From NCBI GenBank assembly GCA_021647835.1, contig JAKITY010000002.1:1-64000 (forward strand): 64,000 nucleotides of DNA. The letters run 5' to 3'. Position 1 is the stretch's first letter. Each line of letters begins with the position of its first letter. Shown piece after piece: positions 36,021 through 45,748 of this stretch. Made by a program: the position numbers and the translations under genes. This DNA is from Flavobacteriaceae bacterium. Its GTDB lineage: Bacteria > Bacteroidota > Bacteroidia > Flavobacteriales > Flavobacteriaceae. The notes beneath the pieces were generated by a model, which was not told where the DNA came from, did no database searches, and was given only the letters and a program-made list of their open reading frames with translations.

Positions 36021-36776
36021 TTGAAGTCAATGAAAATATTTAAAAATACAGCCATTTTCTTTTGGCGAATGTGGTTTTATGGGTGGATGATAGGAACAAT
36101 TATTGCGATCCTTCCTGTATTGGCGATTGTAATATCGAAAGAAAAATGGTATCCAATATTTTTTAAAATTGCGCGCGCTTGGGGAAAAACACTTCTTTTT
36201 GTGATGGGCTTTAGGGTGAAAATTGATCAAGAACAAGAAATTTCTCCTAACAAAAGTTATATGTTTTCTGCTAATCATACTTCAATGATGGATATTATGT
36301 TGATGTTTGCAGTAGCTAAAAATCCATTTGTATTTGTTGGGAAAGCAGAATTAGCAAAGATTCCTATTTTTGGATTTGTGTATAAACGCACATGTATTTT
36401 AGTTGACAGAAGTAACCCTGAAAGCCGAAAAGCAGTTTTTAGCGAAGCGCAAAGGAGAATTAAGAACGGTTTGAGTGTTTGTATTTTCCCCGAAGGTCAA
36501 GTCCCAAGTGATGAAAGTGTCGTGTTAGACGAATTTAAAAACGGAGCATTTATACTCGCCATAGAACATCAAATCCCGATTGTTCCTATGACTTTTTATG
36601 ATTGTAAAAAACGATTTTCATATACTTTTTTTAGTGGTTCTCCAGGAAAATTAAGAGTCAAAATTCATAAATTTATTGAAACGAAAGGATTGGAAATAAA
36701 AGATAAGAATACTGTTAAAAAACAAATGTTTGATTTGATTTATAATGATTTAAAAAGCGATTTAGAAAATAAATAA
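36021..36776 (+). CDS. plsC: 1-acyl-sn-glycerol-3-phosphate acyltransferase
   Basis: FSANHTSMMDIMLMF (HX4D) and CIFPEGQVP. Confidence 0.9.
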   Translation: MKSMKIFKNTAIFFWRMWFYGWMIGTIIAILPVLAIVISKEKWYPIFFKIARAWGKTLLFVMGFRVKIDQEQEISPNKSYMFSANHTSMMDIMLMFAVAKNPFVFVGKAELAKIPIFGFVYKRTCILVDRSNPESRKAVFSEAQRRIKNGLSVCIFPEGQVPSDESVVLDEFKNGAFILAIEHQIPIVPMTFYDCKKRFSYTFFSGSPGKLRVKIHKFIETKGLEIKDKNTVKKQMFDLIYNDLKSDLENK

Positions 36777-37426
36777 TGGAAGAAAACAACTCAAACTATT
36801 ACGATCCAAAAGAAGAGAAATTAAACGTGATTACACATGGTTTTGGACTGTTTATGAGTTTTGTTGCGTTGTTTTTTTTAACCAAAAAAACTCTTAATTA
36901 CAATACAATTCATCTGGTAAGTTTTGTTATTTTTGGATGTAGTTTGATATTATTATACGCAGCATCAACATTTTATCATGCTTCAAAAGACCCTAAAAAA
37001 CGCTATAAATTAAATATATTTGACCACGCATCTATTTATGTTTTAATCGCAGGAACTTATACGCCTTTTACACTTTTAGTTTTAGATGGTTGGGTTGGCT
37101 GGGCAATTTTCGGCGTTTCTTGGGGCTTAGCACTTATTGGAATAATATTAAAACTATTTTTTACAGGAAAATATGATAGAGCATCAACATTTGCGTATGT
37201 TTTTATGGGATGGTTGATTGTATTTGCCATAAAACCATTGATAGAAAATTTATCTTTTGAAGGATTAATGTGGCTTTTTGCAGGAGGAATTTTTTATACA
37301 GTTGGAGCCATATTATATAGCATAGAAAAGATAAAATACAATCACGCAATTTTTCATATCTTTGTGCTACTTGGTAGTTTCGCTCATTTTATGGCGGTAT
37401 ATTACCATATTTTACCAAAACAATAA
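36776..37426 (+). CDS. Hemolysin III / YqfA family membrane protein
   Basis: EEKLNVITHGFGLFMS; STFYHASKDPKKRYKLNIFDHASIYVLIAGTYTPF. Confidence 0.92.
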   Translation: MEENNSNYYDPKEEKLNVITHGFGLFMSFVALFFLTKKTLNYNTIHLVSFVIFGCSLILLYAASTFYHASKDPKKRYKLNIFDHASIYVLIAGTYTPFTLLVLDGWVGWAIFGVSWGLALIGIILKLFFTGKYDRASTFAYVFMGWLIVFAIKPLIENLSFEGLMWLFAGGIFYTVGAILYSIEKIKYNHAIFHIFVLLGSFAHFMAVYYHILPKQ

Positions 37427-37465
37427 GAATTAAAACGAATTTATTAGAAATAAATTAAGAACAAA

Positions 37466-39340
37466 ATGAATATCAAAAACACAGTATTAGTAGTAATTGT
37501 AGCAATCTTTATGATCAGTTGTGCAGCAACTAAAAAAACAGTTAAAAAAGAAGGAATGAAAGTATTAAAATATGTTGAAGAACCACATTCTCACGCACAA
37601 CCAAATGAAGTGGTAATTACGCATTTGAATTTAGATATTGATGTAAATTTTGATGAAGAAGTTATTAGCGGAACAGCAACATATGATATTACAAACAATA
37701 ATGAGGCTACTGAAATTATTTTAGATGCTAAAAATTTGGTAATAGAAAAAGTTCAAGCAGACGGAAAAGACACAAAATTTTCTTTAGGTGCTTATGATGA
37801 ATCTTTAGGACAAGCATTAACTATTGAAATTACTAAAGACACTAAAAAAATCACTGTTTTTTATCAAACTACTGATAAAACCGAGGCTGTACAATGGTTA
37901 ACTCCACAGCAAACACAAGATAAAACACAACCGTTTTTATTCACACAAGGTCAGGCGATTTTAACACGTACTTGGATTCCTATTCAAGACAGTCCGCAGA
38001 TAAGAATTACATACAATGCGACTGTTAGAGTTCCAAAAGAATTGATGGCAGTAATGAGTGCAGAAAATCCGAAGGAAAAATCTGTGAATGGAGAATATCA
38101 CTTTAAAATGGCACAAAAAATCCCGCCATATTTAATGGCGTTGGCAGTTGGAGATATTGCTTACAAAGCAGTAAGTGATAGAACAGGGATCTATGCAGAA
38201 AACTCTATGGTTGATGCTGTTCAAGAGGAGTTTTCAGAGATGGAAAATATGATGGTTGCAGCAGAAAACTTATACGGAAAATACGTTTGGGATCAGTTTG
38301 ATGTAATTGTATTACCGCCAAGTTTTCCTTTTGGAGGAATGGAAAATCCGCGTTTAACATTTGCAACTCCAACGTTGATTGCAGGAGATAAAAGTTTGAC
38401 TTCGGTAATTGCACATGAGTTGGCGCACTCTTGGTCTGGAAATTTAGTAACTAACGCAACTTGGGACGATTTTTGGTTAAATGAAGGTTTTACCGTGTAT
38501 TTTGAAAACCGAATTATGGAAGCACTATACGGTAAAGAAAGAGCAGATATGTTAGGTTTAATTGCTCGTCAAGATTTAGATGAAGAGGTAAAAGGGTTTA
38601 AAGATGCTCCTGAAAATACACATTTAAAATTAAACTTAAAAGGACGTAATCCTGATGAAGGAATGACGAGTATTGCGTATGATAAAGGGTTTATGTTCTT
38701 AAAAACATTAGAAAATGTTGCAGGAAGAGAAAACTTTGATGTATTCTTAAAAAATTACTTTCAAACGAATGCTTTCTCTACAATAACCACAGAAAAATTT
38801 GTAAAATATTTGAACGAAAACTTATTAGAAAAACACAGTCTTTCTTTCAATACTGATGAATGGATTTACAGCCCGGGAGTTCCAAGTAACGCTTATGATA
38901 TTAAGTCAGATAAGTTTGAAAAAGTAAAAAAAACGATTAAAAGCATCCTTAAAACTAACAAAGTAGATGCAAGTGTTGCAAAAGATTGGACAACACAAGA
39001 ATGGGTGTATTTTATTCGTAATTTCCCAGAAGATATTACGCCTGCACAAATGACTGTGATTGATAATGCATTTGATTTAACCAACTCTACAAACTCTCAC
39101 AAAGCGATGGTTTGGTACGAACAGGCGATTACTCACAATTATAAAGGTAACAATGTTGATGTGAAGATTGAAGAGTTCTTAATACGTGTTGGTCGTAGAT
39201 GGTATGTTTCTACATTATACACGGCCTTTGCAAAAGCAGGAAAAACAGAAGAAGGATTGGCTATTTATAAGAAAGCACGTGCAAACTACCATTCTATAAC
39301 AATGAATACTGTTGATGCGACTTTGGGATATAAAAAGTAA
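37466..39340 (+). CDS. M1-family aminopeptidase lipoprotein
   Basis: Lipobox MISC; HELAHSWSG-X17-NEGFTVYFE; GGMENP. Confidence 0.95.
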   Translation: MNIKNTVLVVIVAIFMISCAATKKTVKKEGMKVLKYVEEPHSHAQPNEVVITHLNLDIDVNFDEEVISGTATYDITNNNEATEIILDAKNLVIEKVQADGKDTKFSLGAYDESLGQALTIEITKDTKKITVFYQTTDKTEAVQWLTPQQTQDKTQPFLFTQGQAILTRTWIPIQDSPQIRITYNATVRVPKELMAVMSAENPKEKSVNGEYHFKMAQKIPPYLMALAVGDIAYKAVSDRTGIYAENSMVDAVQEEFSEMENMMVAAENLYGKYVWDQFDVIVLPPSFPFGGMENPRLTFATPTLIAGDKSLTSVIAHELAHSWSGNLVTNATWDDFWLNEGFTVYFENRIMEALYGKERADMLGLIARQDLDEEVKGFKDAPENTHLKLNLKGRNPDEGMTSIAYDKGFMFLKTLENVAGRENFDVFLKNYFQTNAFSTITTEKFVKYLNENLLEKHSLSFNTDEWIYSPGVPSNAYDIKSDKFEKVKKTIKSILKTNKVDASVAKDWTTQEWVYFIRNFPEDITPAQMTVIDNAFDLTNSTNSHKAMVWYEQAITHNYKGNNVDVKIEEFLIRVGRRWYVSTLYTAFAKAGKTEEGLAIYKKARANYHSITMNTVDATLGYKK

Positions 39341-39352
39341 TTATAATTTAGT

Positions 39353-39430
39353 GATAGGATGACTTCAAGTCATTCTATCGCTTTTGATTCATATTAGACC
39401 TCGTAGGTTTTGAAATCTACGAGATCTTTT
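39353..39430 (+). terminator. Two consecutive hairpins after the M1 peptidase gene
   Basis: GATAGgATGACTTcaAGTCATtCTATC (39353-39379) and CTCGTAG...CTACGAG (39400-39423), the second followed by a T-rich run. Confidence 0.65.
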
Positions 39431-39565
39431 TATTTTAACATAACTTTACAAAACACCAACACAATATTTACTAAAATCATAACGTTATTTTTAGTAACTT
39501 CAAGCAAATTTTTTAATTGCATGCATCGTTTACTTTACTGTAAACAAAACTAAATTTTTATCAAA

Positions 39566-42500
39566 ATGAATTTTTCTAAGGCACTTTGCATACTCCTTTT
39601 AGGTGTATTCGTATTTTCTTGTAAGCCAAAAAACCCGCAAGAATCAACCAACAATCTATTTAAATTCAAAGAATACATTACGCAGACCACTTCAGGAGAA
39701 GTTTCGGTAGCGTCTTCTATCAGAATAGACCTTTTAAAAGAAGTTGATTCTTGGGTTCCAAATCAAGAAATAACAGAGAATATCCTTTCTGTTTCTCCTT
39801 CGGTTAAAGGAACTCTTATAGCATTAAACTCACGAACCGTATTGTTTAAACCTTCAGAAAACTTAAAAGAAAATAAAGAATATCAAGTAACGATAAACCT
39901 TGGAAAACTGTACGCTAATGTTCTTTCAGAATATAAAAAATATACGTTCAAATTTAAAACGTTGGAGCAAAATTTCTCTATCAGCACAAACACTATTCAA
40001 TCATACAGTAAAAAAAGACAATATATTGAAGGGGTTTTACGTGCGTCAGATGTGATGTCATTAAAAGATGTTGAGCAAATCCTTTCGGCAACTCATAAAG
40101 GGGAGAAGTTAAAAATAAAATGGACTTCCACAAAGGGGTTAAGTCGTTTTTACGAATTTAGAATAGATAGTATCAAACGTTATGAAGATGATACAGAAGT
40201 TGCTATAAAATGGAAAGGAAGTAAAGTTGGCGTTGATAATAATGGAGAATCGACTTTTAAAATAATAGGAGTTAATAACTTTTCGATAGTCAAAATGGAA
40301 GTTGTTCAAAGTCCAGAACAATCCTTACAAATCAATTTTTCTGATCCATTAAAAAAACAGCAAAATTTTAGCGGTTTGGTGGCAATTCAGAATGCAAAAA
40401 AATTAAAATATATAGTTGACGGAAATATTTTAAAAGTATATCCAACCAATAAAATTGTTGGAAATGTTACTATTGATGTTTTTCAAGGGATTAAAAGCGT
40501 TGACGGCTATAAATTAAAGAAACCATTATCAGAAAAAATAACATTTGAACAGATAAAACCTCAAGTTAGATTGATTTCTAATGGTGTTATTTTACCAAAC
40601 TCATCAAACTTAAAATTTAATTTTGAAGCTATAAACCTTAGCGCTGTTGACATCAAAGTTATTAAGATTTACGAAGATAATGTATTGCAATTTTTACAAG
40701 AAAACAACCTTAATTATGCAAATTCATATAATATCAGAAGAGTTGGACGTAGAATAGTTAACAAAACAATGAAATTGACTAAAGAAGGATTGCCAAACAA
40801 TGGGAAATGGAAAACCTACGCAATTGATTTATCAAAAATGATTAAGGCAGATACTGGAGCAATCTATAGAATTGAGCTGAGTTTTAAAAAGGCGTATTCA
40901 CTTTATTCTTGTGACGGCATAGAAGTTGTTACAAATACTGAAGATGATTATTACGAAGAAGACTATTATTATGATGACACTGAAGAGTACACTACCGCTG
41001 AGGCTACGGAGTTAAATGAACGCGAAGAACAATATTGGGATAATTTGATTTACAACTATCACAATCGCAGATATTATTCTTGGAAAGATAGAGAAAACCC
41101 ATGTAAAGAAGCCTATTTTGACAATGATAATCGCATAGTTTCTGCCAATATTTTAGCATCTAATTTAGGTATTATTGTAAAAAAAGGAGAAAATAAATCG
41201 TATTTTTTTGCAGTTACTGATATTCTTACAACGCAGCCAATCTCTGGTGCAAATGTGAAAATTTACAATTATCAACAACAAGAAATTGCGTCATTATTTA
41301 CCGACTCTCAAGGGTTTTCTGGGTTTGATGCTAATAAAAACGCATACTTCGCAATTGTTTCAAAAGGAAAAAGCAAAACCTATATAAAATTAAATGATGG
41401 TCATTCATTGTCGATGAGTAAGTTTGATGTTTCAGGACAACAACTTCAAAAAGGATTGAAGGGTTTTATTTATGGCGAACGAGGAGTTTGGCGACCTGGA
41501 GATTCTATTCATTTAACGTTTGTATTGAATGATAAAACCAATCCTTTGCCAAAAAAGCACCCTATAAAAATGGAATTGACCGATGCACAAGGAAAATTGG
41601 TTTATAAGAAAATAAAAACGGACAATATTAATGGATTTACACGTTTTTCAATTTCAACTTCTGATGCTTCACCAACAGGGAATTGGCAGGCAAACGTGAG
41701 TGTTGGAGGCGCACATTTTAGTAAAAACATAAAAGTAGAAACCATAAAACCAAATAGATTAAAGATTAAACTTGACTTTCCTGACAAAGTCCTATCTTCT
41801 AAAAACGCTATCAATGGCGCTATTGCTGTGAATTGGTTACATGGTGCTCCTGGAAAAAATTTACGCACAGAAATCAAAGCAAAATTTACCTCTATTTCTA
41901 TAGGATTTAAAGGGTTTGACGGCTATGTATTTCGTGATCCTATTAGGAAATTTAATTCAGAAGAATTGGTCATTTTTGATAAAAAAGTTGATGCTGATGG
42001 AAAGGCAACAATCAATAAAAAATTAAATTTACAAAATAAGGCTCCAGGAATGTTGAGAGCAACATTTTTTACAAGAGCATTTGAAAATGGTGGCGATTTT
42101 TCTATGGATGTTTTCTCAAAAAATTACGCACCATATATTTCATTTGTAGGTTTAAAATCTCCAAAATCACGTGCGTATGGTTCTTTTTTTACTGATGAAG
42201 ATGTAACTTTTGATGTTGCTACCGTTGATGATAAAGGAAACTCAATCAAAAGAAACGGACTCGAAGTTAAGATATATAAAATCAGTTGGCGTTGGTGGTG
42301 GAGTTCATCGTATGATGATTTATCGTCTTATGTAGGAAGTCAGCACCACAAACCGTTTAAATCATTAAAAATCAATACAAATTCGAAAGGAAAAGCGTCT
42401 TTTAATATCAACGTTCCAAATGATAAAGGAGGACGTTATTTAATCCGAATTTATGATCCAAAAAGTGGACATGCAACAGGGCGTACAACCTATTTTTATA

Positions 42501-45133
42501 AAGACTGGTGGAAACGTCCAAATAGCGATCCAGAATCTGCCAAAATGCTTATTTTTTCTTCGGATAAAGACACTTATAATGTTGGCGAAACGGCAAAAAT
42601 AACTTTCCCTTCAGGCGCAGAAGGTCGTGCACTTATAAGTATTGAAAATGGTACGGAAGTCATCCATAAAAAATGGAAAAAAACGAAGAAAGGAGAGACA
42701 ACAATAGACATTCCTATTACTGCCGAAATGGCTCCAAACGTGTTTGTAAATATTTCATTATTGCAGCCTCATGCATCAACAGTAAATGATTTACCAATTA
42801 GAATGTATGGAATTATTCCGCTAATGGTAGAAAATCCAAAGACAAGATTAAATCCTCAAATATCAATGCCAAAAACCCTGCGTCCAGAAGAGAAGTTTAC
42901 CATAAAAGTAAGTGAAAAAAACGGTAAAAGAATGACCTATACACTTGCAGTTGTTGATGAAGGTTTATTAGGATTGACACGTTATAAAGCACCGAATGTT
43001 TGGAATGAATTTTATAAAAAAGAAGCGTTGGGTGTAAAAACTTGGGATATTTTTGATGATGTTATTGGCGCGTATGGAGGAAGTATTGAACAAGTTTTTG
43101 CGATTGGAGGAGATGCAAACGCAACAGGAGCAAAAAACAAAAAAGCAAATAGATTTAAACCTGTAGTTACATATTTAGGACCATTTATTTTAGAAAAAGG
43201 AAAGACTAAATCACACACGATTACAATGCCAAAATATATTGGAGCAGTGAGAACAATGGTAATTGCTGGAGATAATAGTTTTGAAGCTTACGGAACCGTT
43301 GAAAAATCTACACCTGTAAAAAAACCGTTAATGGTCTTAGCATCATTGCCTCGTAAATTGAGTCCGGGAGAAAAAATAACACTTCCTGTAACGGTTTTTG
43401 CAATGGAAGATAAGGTAAAAAATGCAACAATTAGTTTAAAATTAGATGATAAAATCAACATAATTGGCGCAAAAACGAAGAGTGTATCATTTGCTCAACC
43501 AGACGAAAAAATGGTTTATTTTGAGTTGGATGTTTCTGATGCAAAAGGAATATCAAAAATTGAAGTAATTGCAATAGGAAATGGAGAGAAATCGTCTTAC
43601 GAAGTAGAAATAGATGTTACCAATCCGAACCCTATAAGTAATAAAGTTTCCAATGTTGTTATTGACGGAAAAGGCTCAGAAATTATTGACTTCTCTACCT
43701 TTGGAGTGAATGGAACAAATAGCGCAACGGTAGAATTTTCTACACTTCCATCAATGGATTTCACAGGAAGATTGCAGTATTTGATTCGTTATCCTCATGG
43801 TTGTGTGGAACAAACAACTTCGAGTGTTTTTCCGCAATTATTCTTGGCAGACATATTTGATTTAACACTTAATAAGAAGCAAGAAATGAATGAAAATATC
43901 AGAAAGGGAATAGAAAAATTAGGGCATTTTCAAGTTTCAAATGGTGGTTTGAGTTATTGGAGAGGGCAAAATGCAGCTAATGATTGGGGAACGAGTTACG
44001 CAGGACATTTTATGATAGAAGCCGAGAAAAAAGGCTTTGTTTTACCGTTAACATTTATCAGTAATTGGCTTCGTTATCAGCAAAAAACAGCACGTGATTG
44101 GCGACCAAGATACAACCAATACAATGCTGATGTCGCGCAAGCATACCGACTATATACGTTGGCATTGTCAGGACATCCAGACTTGGCATCGATGAATAGA
44201 TTGCGCGAGTTTAGAGAACTTTCTAACACTGCAAAATGGCGTTTAGCGGCAGCGTATGCATTGGCTGGTCAAAAAGAAGCAGCAAAGAAAGTTGCAAATA
44301 CGGCAAATATTCATTTTACTTCGAATAGATATGATTACTATTCGTATGGTTCGGTAGATAGAAATAAAGCAATGGCGCTAGAAACAATGTTGTTGGTTGA
44401 TGATACTCAAATAAGAATTTTGACTGAAGATATTGCTAAAAACCTTTCTTCAGATAGATGGATGAGCACACAATCTACAGCATATAGTTTACTAGCAATG
44501 TCAAAAATGGTTGATAAAAATGGAGGAAAAGCATTGAAATTGAGTTATTCTATTAATGGAAAACAGTTAAAAAGCAATACAGAAAAAGCAGTTTCTCAAC
44601 GAGATTTAGATATCAGAAACGGAAACAATCAGTTGAAAATCACAAATTTACAAGAAAATACGGTGTATGTTCGTGTTGTAAATTCTGGAAAGTTGCCATT
44701 AGGACAAGAAATTACTGAAAAAAGAAATTTAGGAATTTCGATTGTGTATAGAGACTCAAAAGGCAAGAAAATGGATGTTTCAAAATTAACTCAAGGAACT
44801 GATTTTACGGCCTCGATAACGATTAGAAATTTAAAACACGAGTATGTAAATGACATTGCTTTGACTGAAATTTTCCCTTCAGGATGGGAAATTGTAAACA
44901 CTCGTTTTACTGATTTTGGAAGTTCCAAAAGGCAATCTAACTTTACTGATATTCGTGATGATAGAGTTAACTTCTATTTTGATTTAGGAAGTCAGAAATC
45001 AAAAACATTCGAGGTCAAATTAAATGCATCTTATCTTGGAAGATATTATTTATACGGTGTTCAAGCCGAAGCGATGTATGATAATGATTATTTTACTCGC
45101 ACTAAAGGAAGATGGATTGAGGTAGTGAAGTAG
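39566..45133 (+). CDS. Bacterial alpha-2-macroglobulin family lipoprotein with thioester motif
   Basis: Lipobox FSCKPK; MG2-like KGFIYGERGVWRPGDSIHLTFVL; thioester PHGCVEQTTS. Confidence 0.94.
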   Translation: MNFSKALCILLLGVFVFSCKPKNPQESTNNLFKFKEYITQTTSGEVSVASSIRIDLLKEVDSWVPNQEITENILSVSPSVKGTLIALNSRTVLFKPSENLKENKEYQVTINLGKLYANVLSEYKKYTFKFKTLEQNFSISTNTIQSYSKKRQYIEGVLRASDVMSLKDVEQILSATHKGEKLKIKWTSTKGLSRFYEFRIDSIKRYEDDTEVAIKWKGSKVGVDNNGESTFKIIGVNNFSIVKMEVVQSPEQSLQINFSDPLKKQQNFSGLVAIQNAKKLKYIVDGNILKVYPTNKIVGNVTIDVFQGIKSVDGYKLKKPLSEKITFEQIKPQVRLISNGVILPNSSNLKFNFEAINLSAVDIKVIKIYEDNVLQFLQENNLNYANSYNIRRVGRRIVNKTMKLTKEGLPNNGKWKTYAIDLSKMIKADTGAIYRIELSFKKAYSLYSCDGIEVVTNTEDDYYEEDYYYDDTEEYTTAEATELNEREEQYWDNLIYNYHNRRYYSWKDRENPCKEAYFDNDNRIVSANILASNLGIIVKKGENKSYFFAVTDILTTQPISGANVKIYNYQQQEIASLFTDSQGFSGFDANKNAYFAIVSKGKSKTYIKLNDGHSLSMSKFDVSGQQLQKGLKGFIYGERGVWRPGDSIHLTFVLNDKTNPLPKKHPIKMELTDAQGKLVYKKIKTDNINGFTRFSISTSDASPTGNWQANVSVGGAHFSKNIKVETIKPNRLKIKLDFPDKVLSSKNAINGAIAVNWLHGAPGKNLRTEIKAKFTSISIGFKGFDGYVFRDPIRKFNSEELVIFDKKVDADGKATINKKLNLQNKAPGMLRATFFTRAFENGGDFSMDVFSKNYAPYISFVGLKSPKSRAYGSFFTDEDVTFDVATVDDKGNSIKRNGLEVKIYKISWRWWWSSSYDDLSSYVGSQHHKPFKSLKINTNSKGKASFNINVPNDKGGRYLIRIYDPKSGHATGRTTYFYKDWWKRPNSDPESAKMLIFSSDKDTYNVGETAKITFPSGAEGRALISIENGTEVIHKKWKKTKKGETTIDIPITAEMAPNVFVNISLLQPHASTVNDLPIRMYGIIPLMVENPKTRLNPQISMPKTLRPEEKFTIKVSEKNGKRMTYTLAVVDEGLLGLTRYKAPNVWNEFYKKEALGVKTWDIFDDVIGAYGGSIEQVFAIGGDANATGAKNKKANRFKPVVTYLGPFILEKGKTKSHTITMPKYIGAVRTMVIAGDNSFEAYGTVEKSTPVKKPLMVLASLPRKLSPGEKITLPVTVFAMEDKVKNATISLKLDDKINIIGAKTKSVSFAQPDEKMVYFELDVSDAKGISKIEVIAIGNGEKSSYEVEIDVTNPNPISNKVSNVVIDGKGSEIIDFSTFGVNGTNSATVEFSTLPSMDFTGRLQYLIRYPHGCVEQTTSSVFPQLFLADIFDLTLNKKQEMNENIRKGIEKLGHFQVSNGGLSYWRGQNAANDWGTSYAGHFMIEAEKKGFVLPLTFISNWLRYQQKTARDWRPRYNQYNADVAQAYRLYTLALSGHPDLASMNRLREFRELSNTAKWRLAAAYALAGQKEAAKKVANTANIHFTSNRYDYYSYGSVDRNKAMALETMLLVDDTQIRILTEDIAKNLSSDRWMSTQSTAYSLLAMSKMVDKNGGKALKLSYSINGKQLKSNTEKAVSQRDLDIRNGNNQLKITNLQENTVYVRVVNSGKLPLGQEITEKRNLGISIVYRDSKGKKMDVSKLTQGTDFTASITIRNLKHEYVNDIALTEIFPSGWEIVNTRFTDFGSSKRQSNFTDIRDDRVNFYFDLGSQKSKTFEVKLNASYLGRYYLYGVQAEAMYDNDYFTRTKGRWIEVVK

Positions 45134-45164
45134 TTTTTAGTTTAAAAGAAATGTTTTAGTGAAG

Positions 45165-45180
45165 GGATGAAAAGTCATCC
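45165..45180. terminator. Short hairpin GGATGAaaagTCATCC
   Basis: 6-bp perfect stem in the A2M/PPOX intergenic gap. Confidence 0.35.
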
Positions 45181-45201
45181 TCTTACCTAAAAAATAAAAT
45201 T

Positions 45202-45738
45202 ATGGGAAAACAATATCAATTAATACCGAAAAAAAGTCAGGAGTTTATAGCAAATCAAAAACTTTTTTTTGTGGCAACCGCAACAAAAGATAGCCGTGTA
45301 AATTTATCTCCAAAAGGAGGAGATTCTTTGCGAGTTTTGAGTGAAAACAGAGTTGTTTGGCTTAACCTTACAGGAAGTGGAAATGAAACGGCAGCACATT
45401 TATTAGAAAATGATAGAATGACATTAATGTTTTGCGCTTTTGAGGGAAAACCTATGATATTAAGGCTGTATGGAACAGCGAAAATTTACCATCCAAGAGA
45501 TAAGGAATATACAGAATTGATTGATTTATTTCCTGATGAAATTGGTGCACGACAAATTATCGACATGACTGTTGATTTAGTTCAAACTTCTTGCGGAATG
45601 GCAGTTCCTTTTTACAATTTTGTTGAAGAACGAAATCAACTAAAAAATTGGACAGAAAAAAAAGGAAAAAAAGAGATTGGAGAGTATTGGAAAGATAGAA
45701 ATTTAAAGAGTATTGACGGAAAACCAACAGGAATATAG
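45202..45738 (+). CDS. Pyridoxamine 5'-phosphate oxidase-like (PPOX) protein
   Basis: FFVATATKDSRVNLSPKGGDSLRVLSENRVVWLNLTGSGNETAAHLLEN. Confidence 0.88.
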   Translation: MGKQYQLIPKKSQEFIANQKLFFVATATKDSRVNLSPKGGDSLRVLSENRVVWLNLTGSGNETAAHLLENDRMTLMFCAFEGKPMILRLYGTAKIYHPRDKEYTELIDLFPDEIGARQIIDMTVDLVQTSCGMAVPFYNFVEERNQLKNWTEKKGKKEIGEYWKDRNLKSIDGKPTGI

Positions 45739-45748
45739 CAGTTAATTA

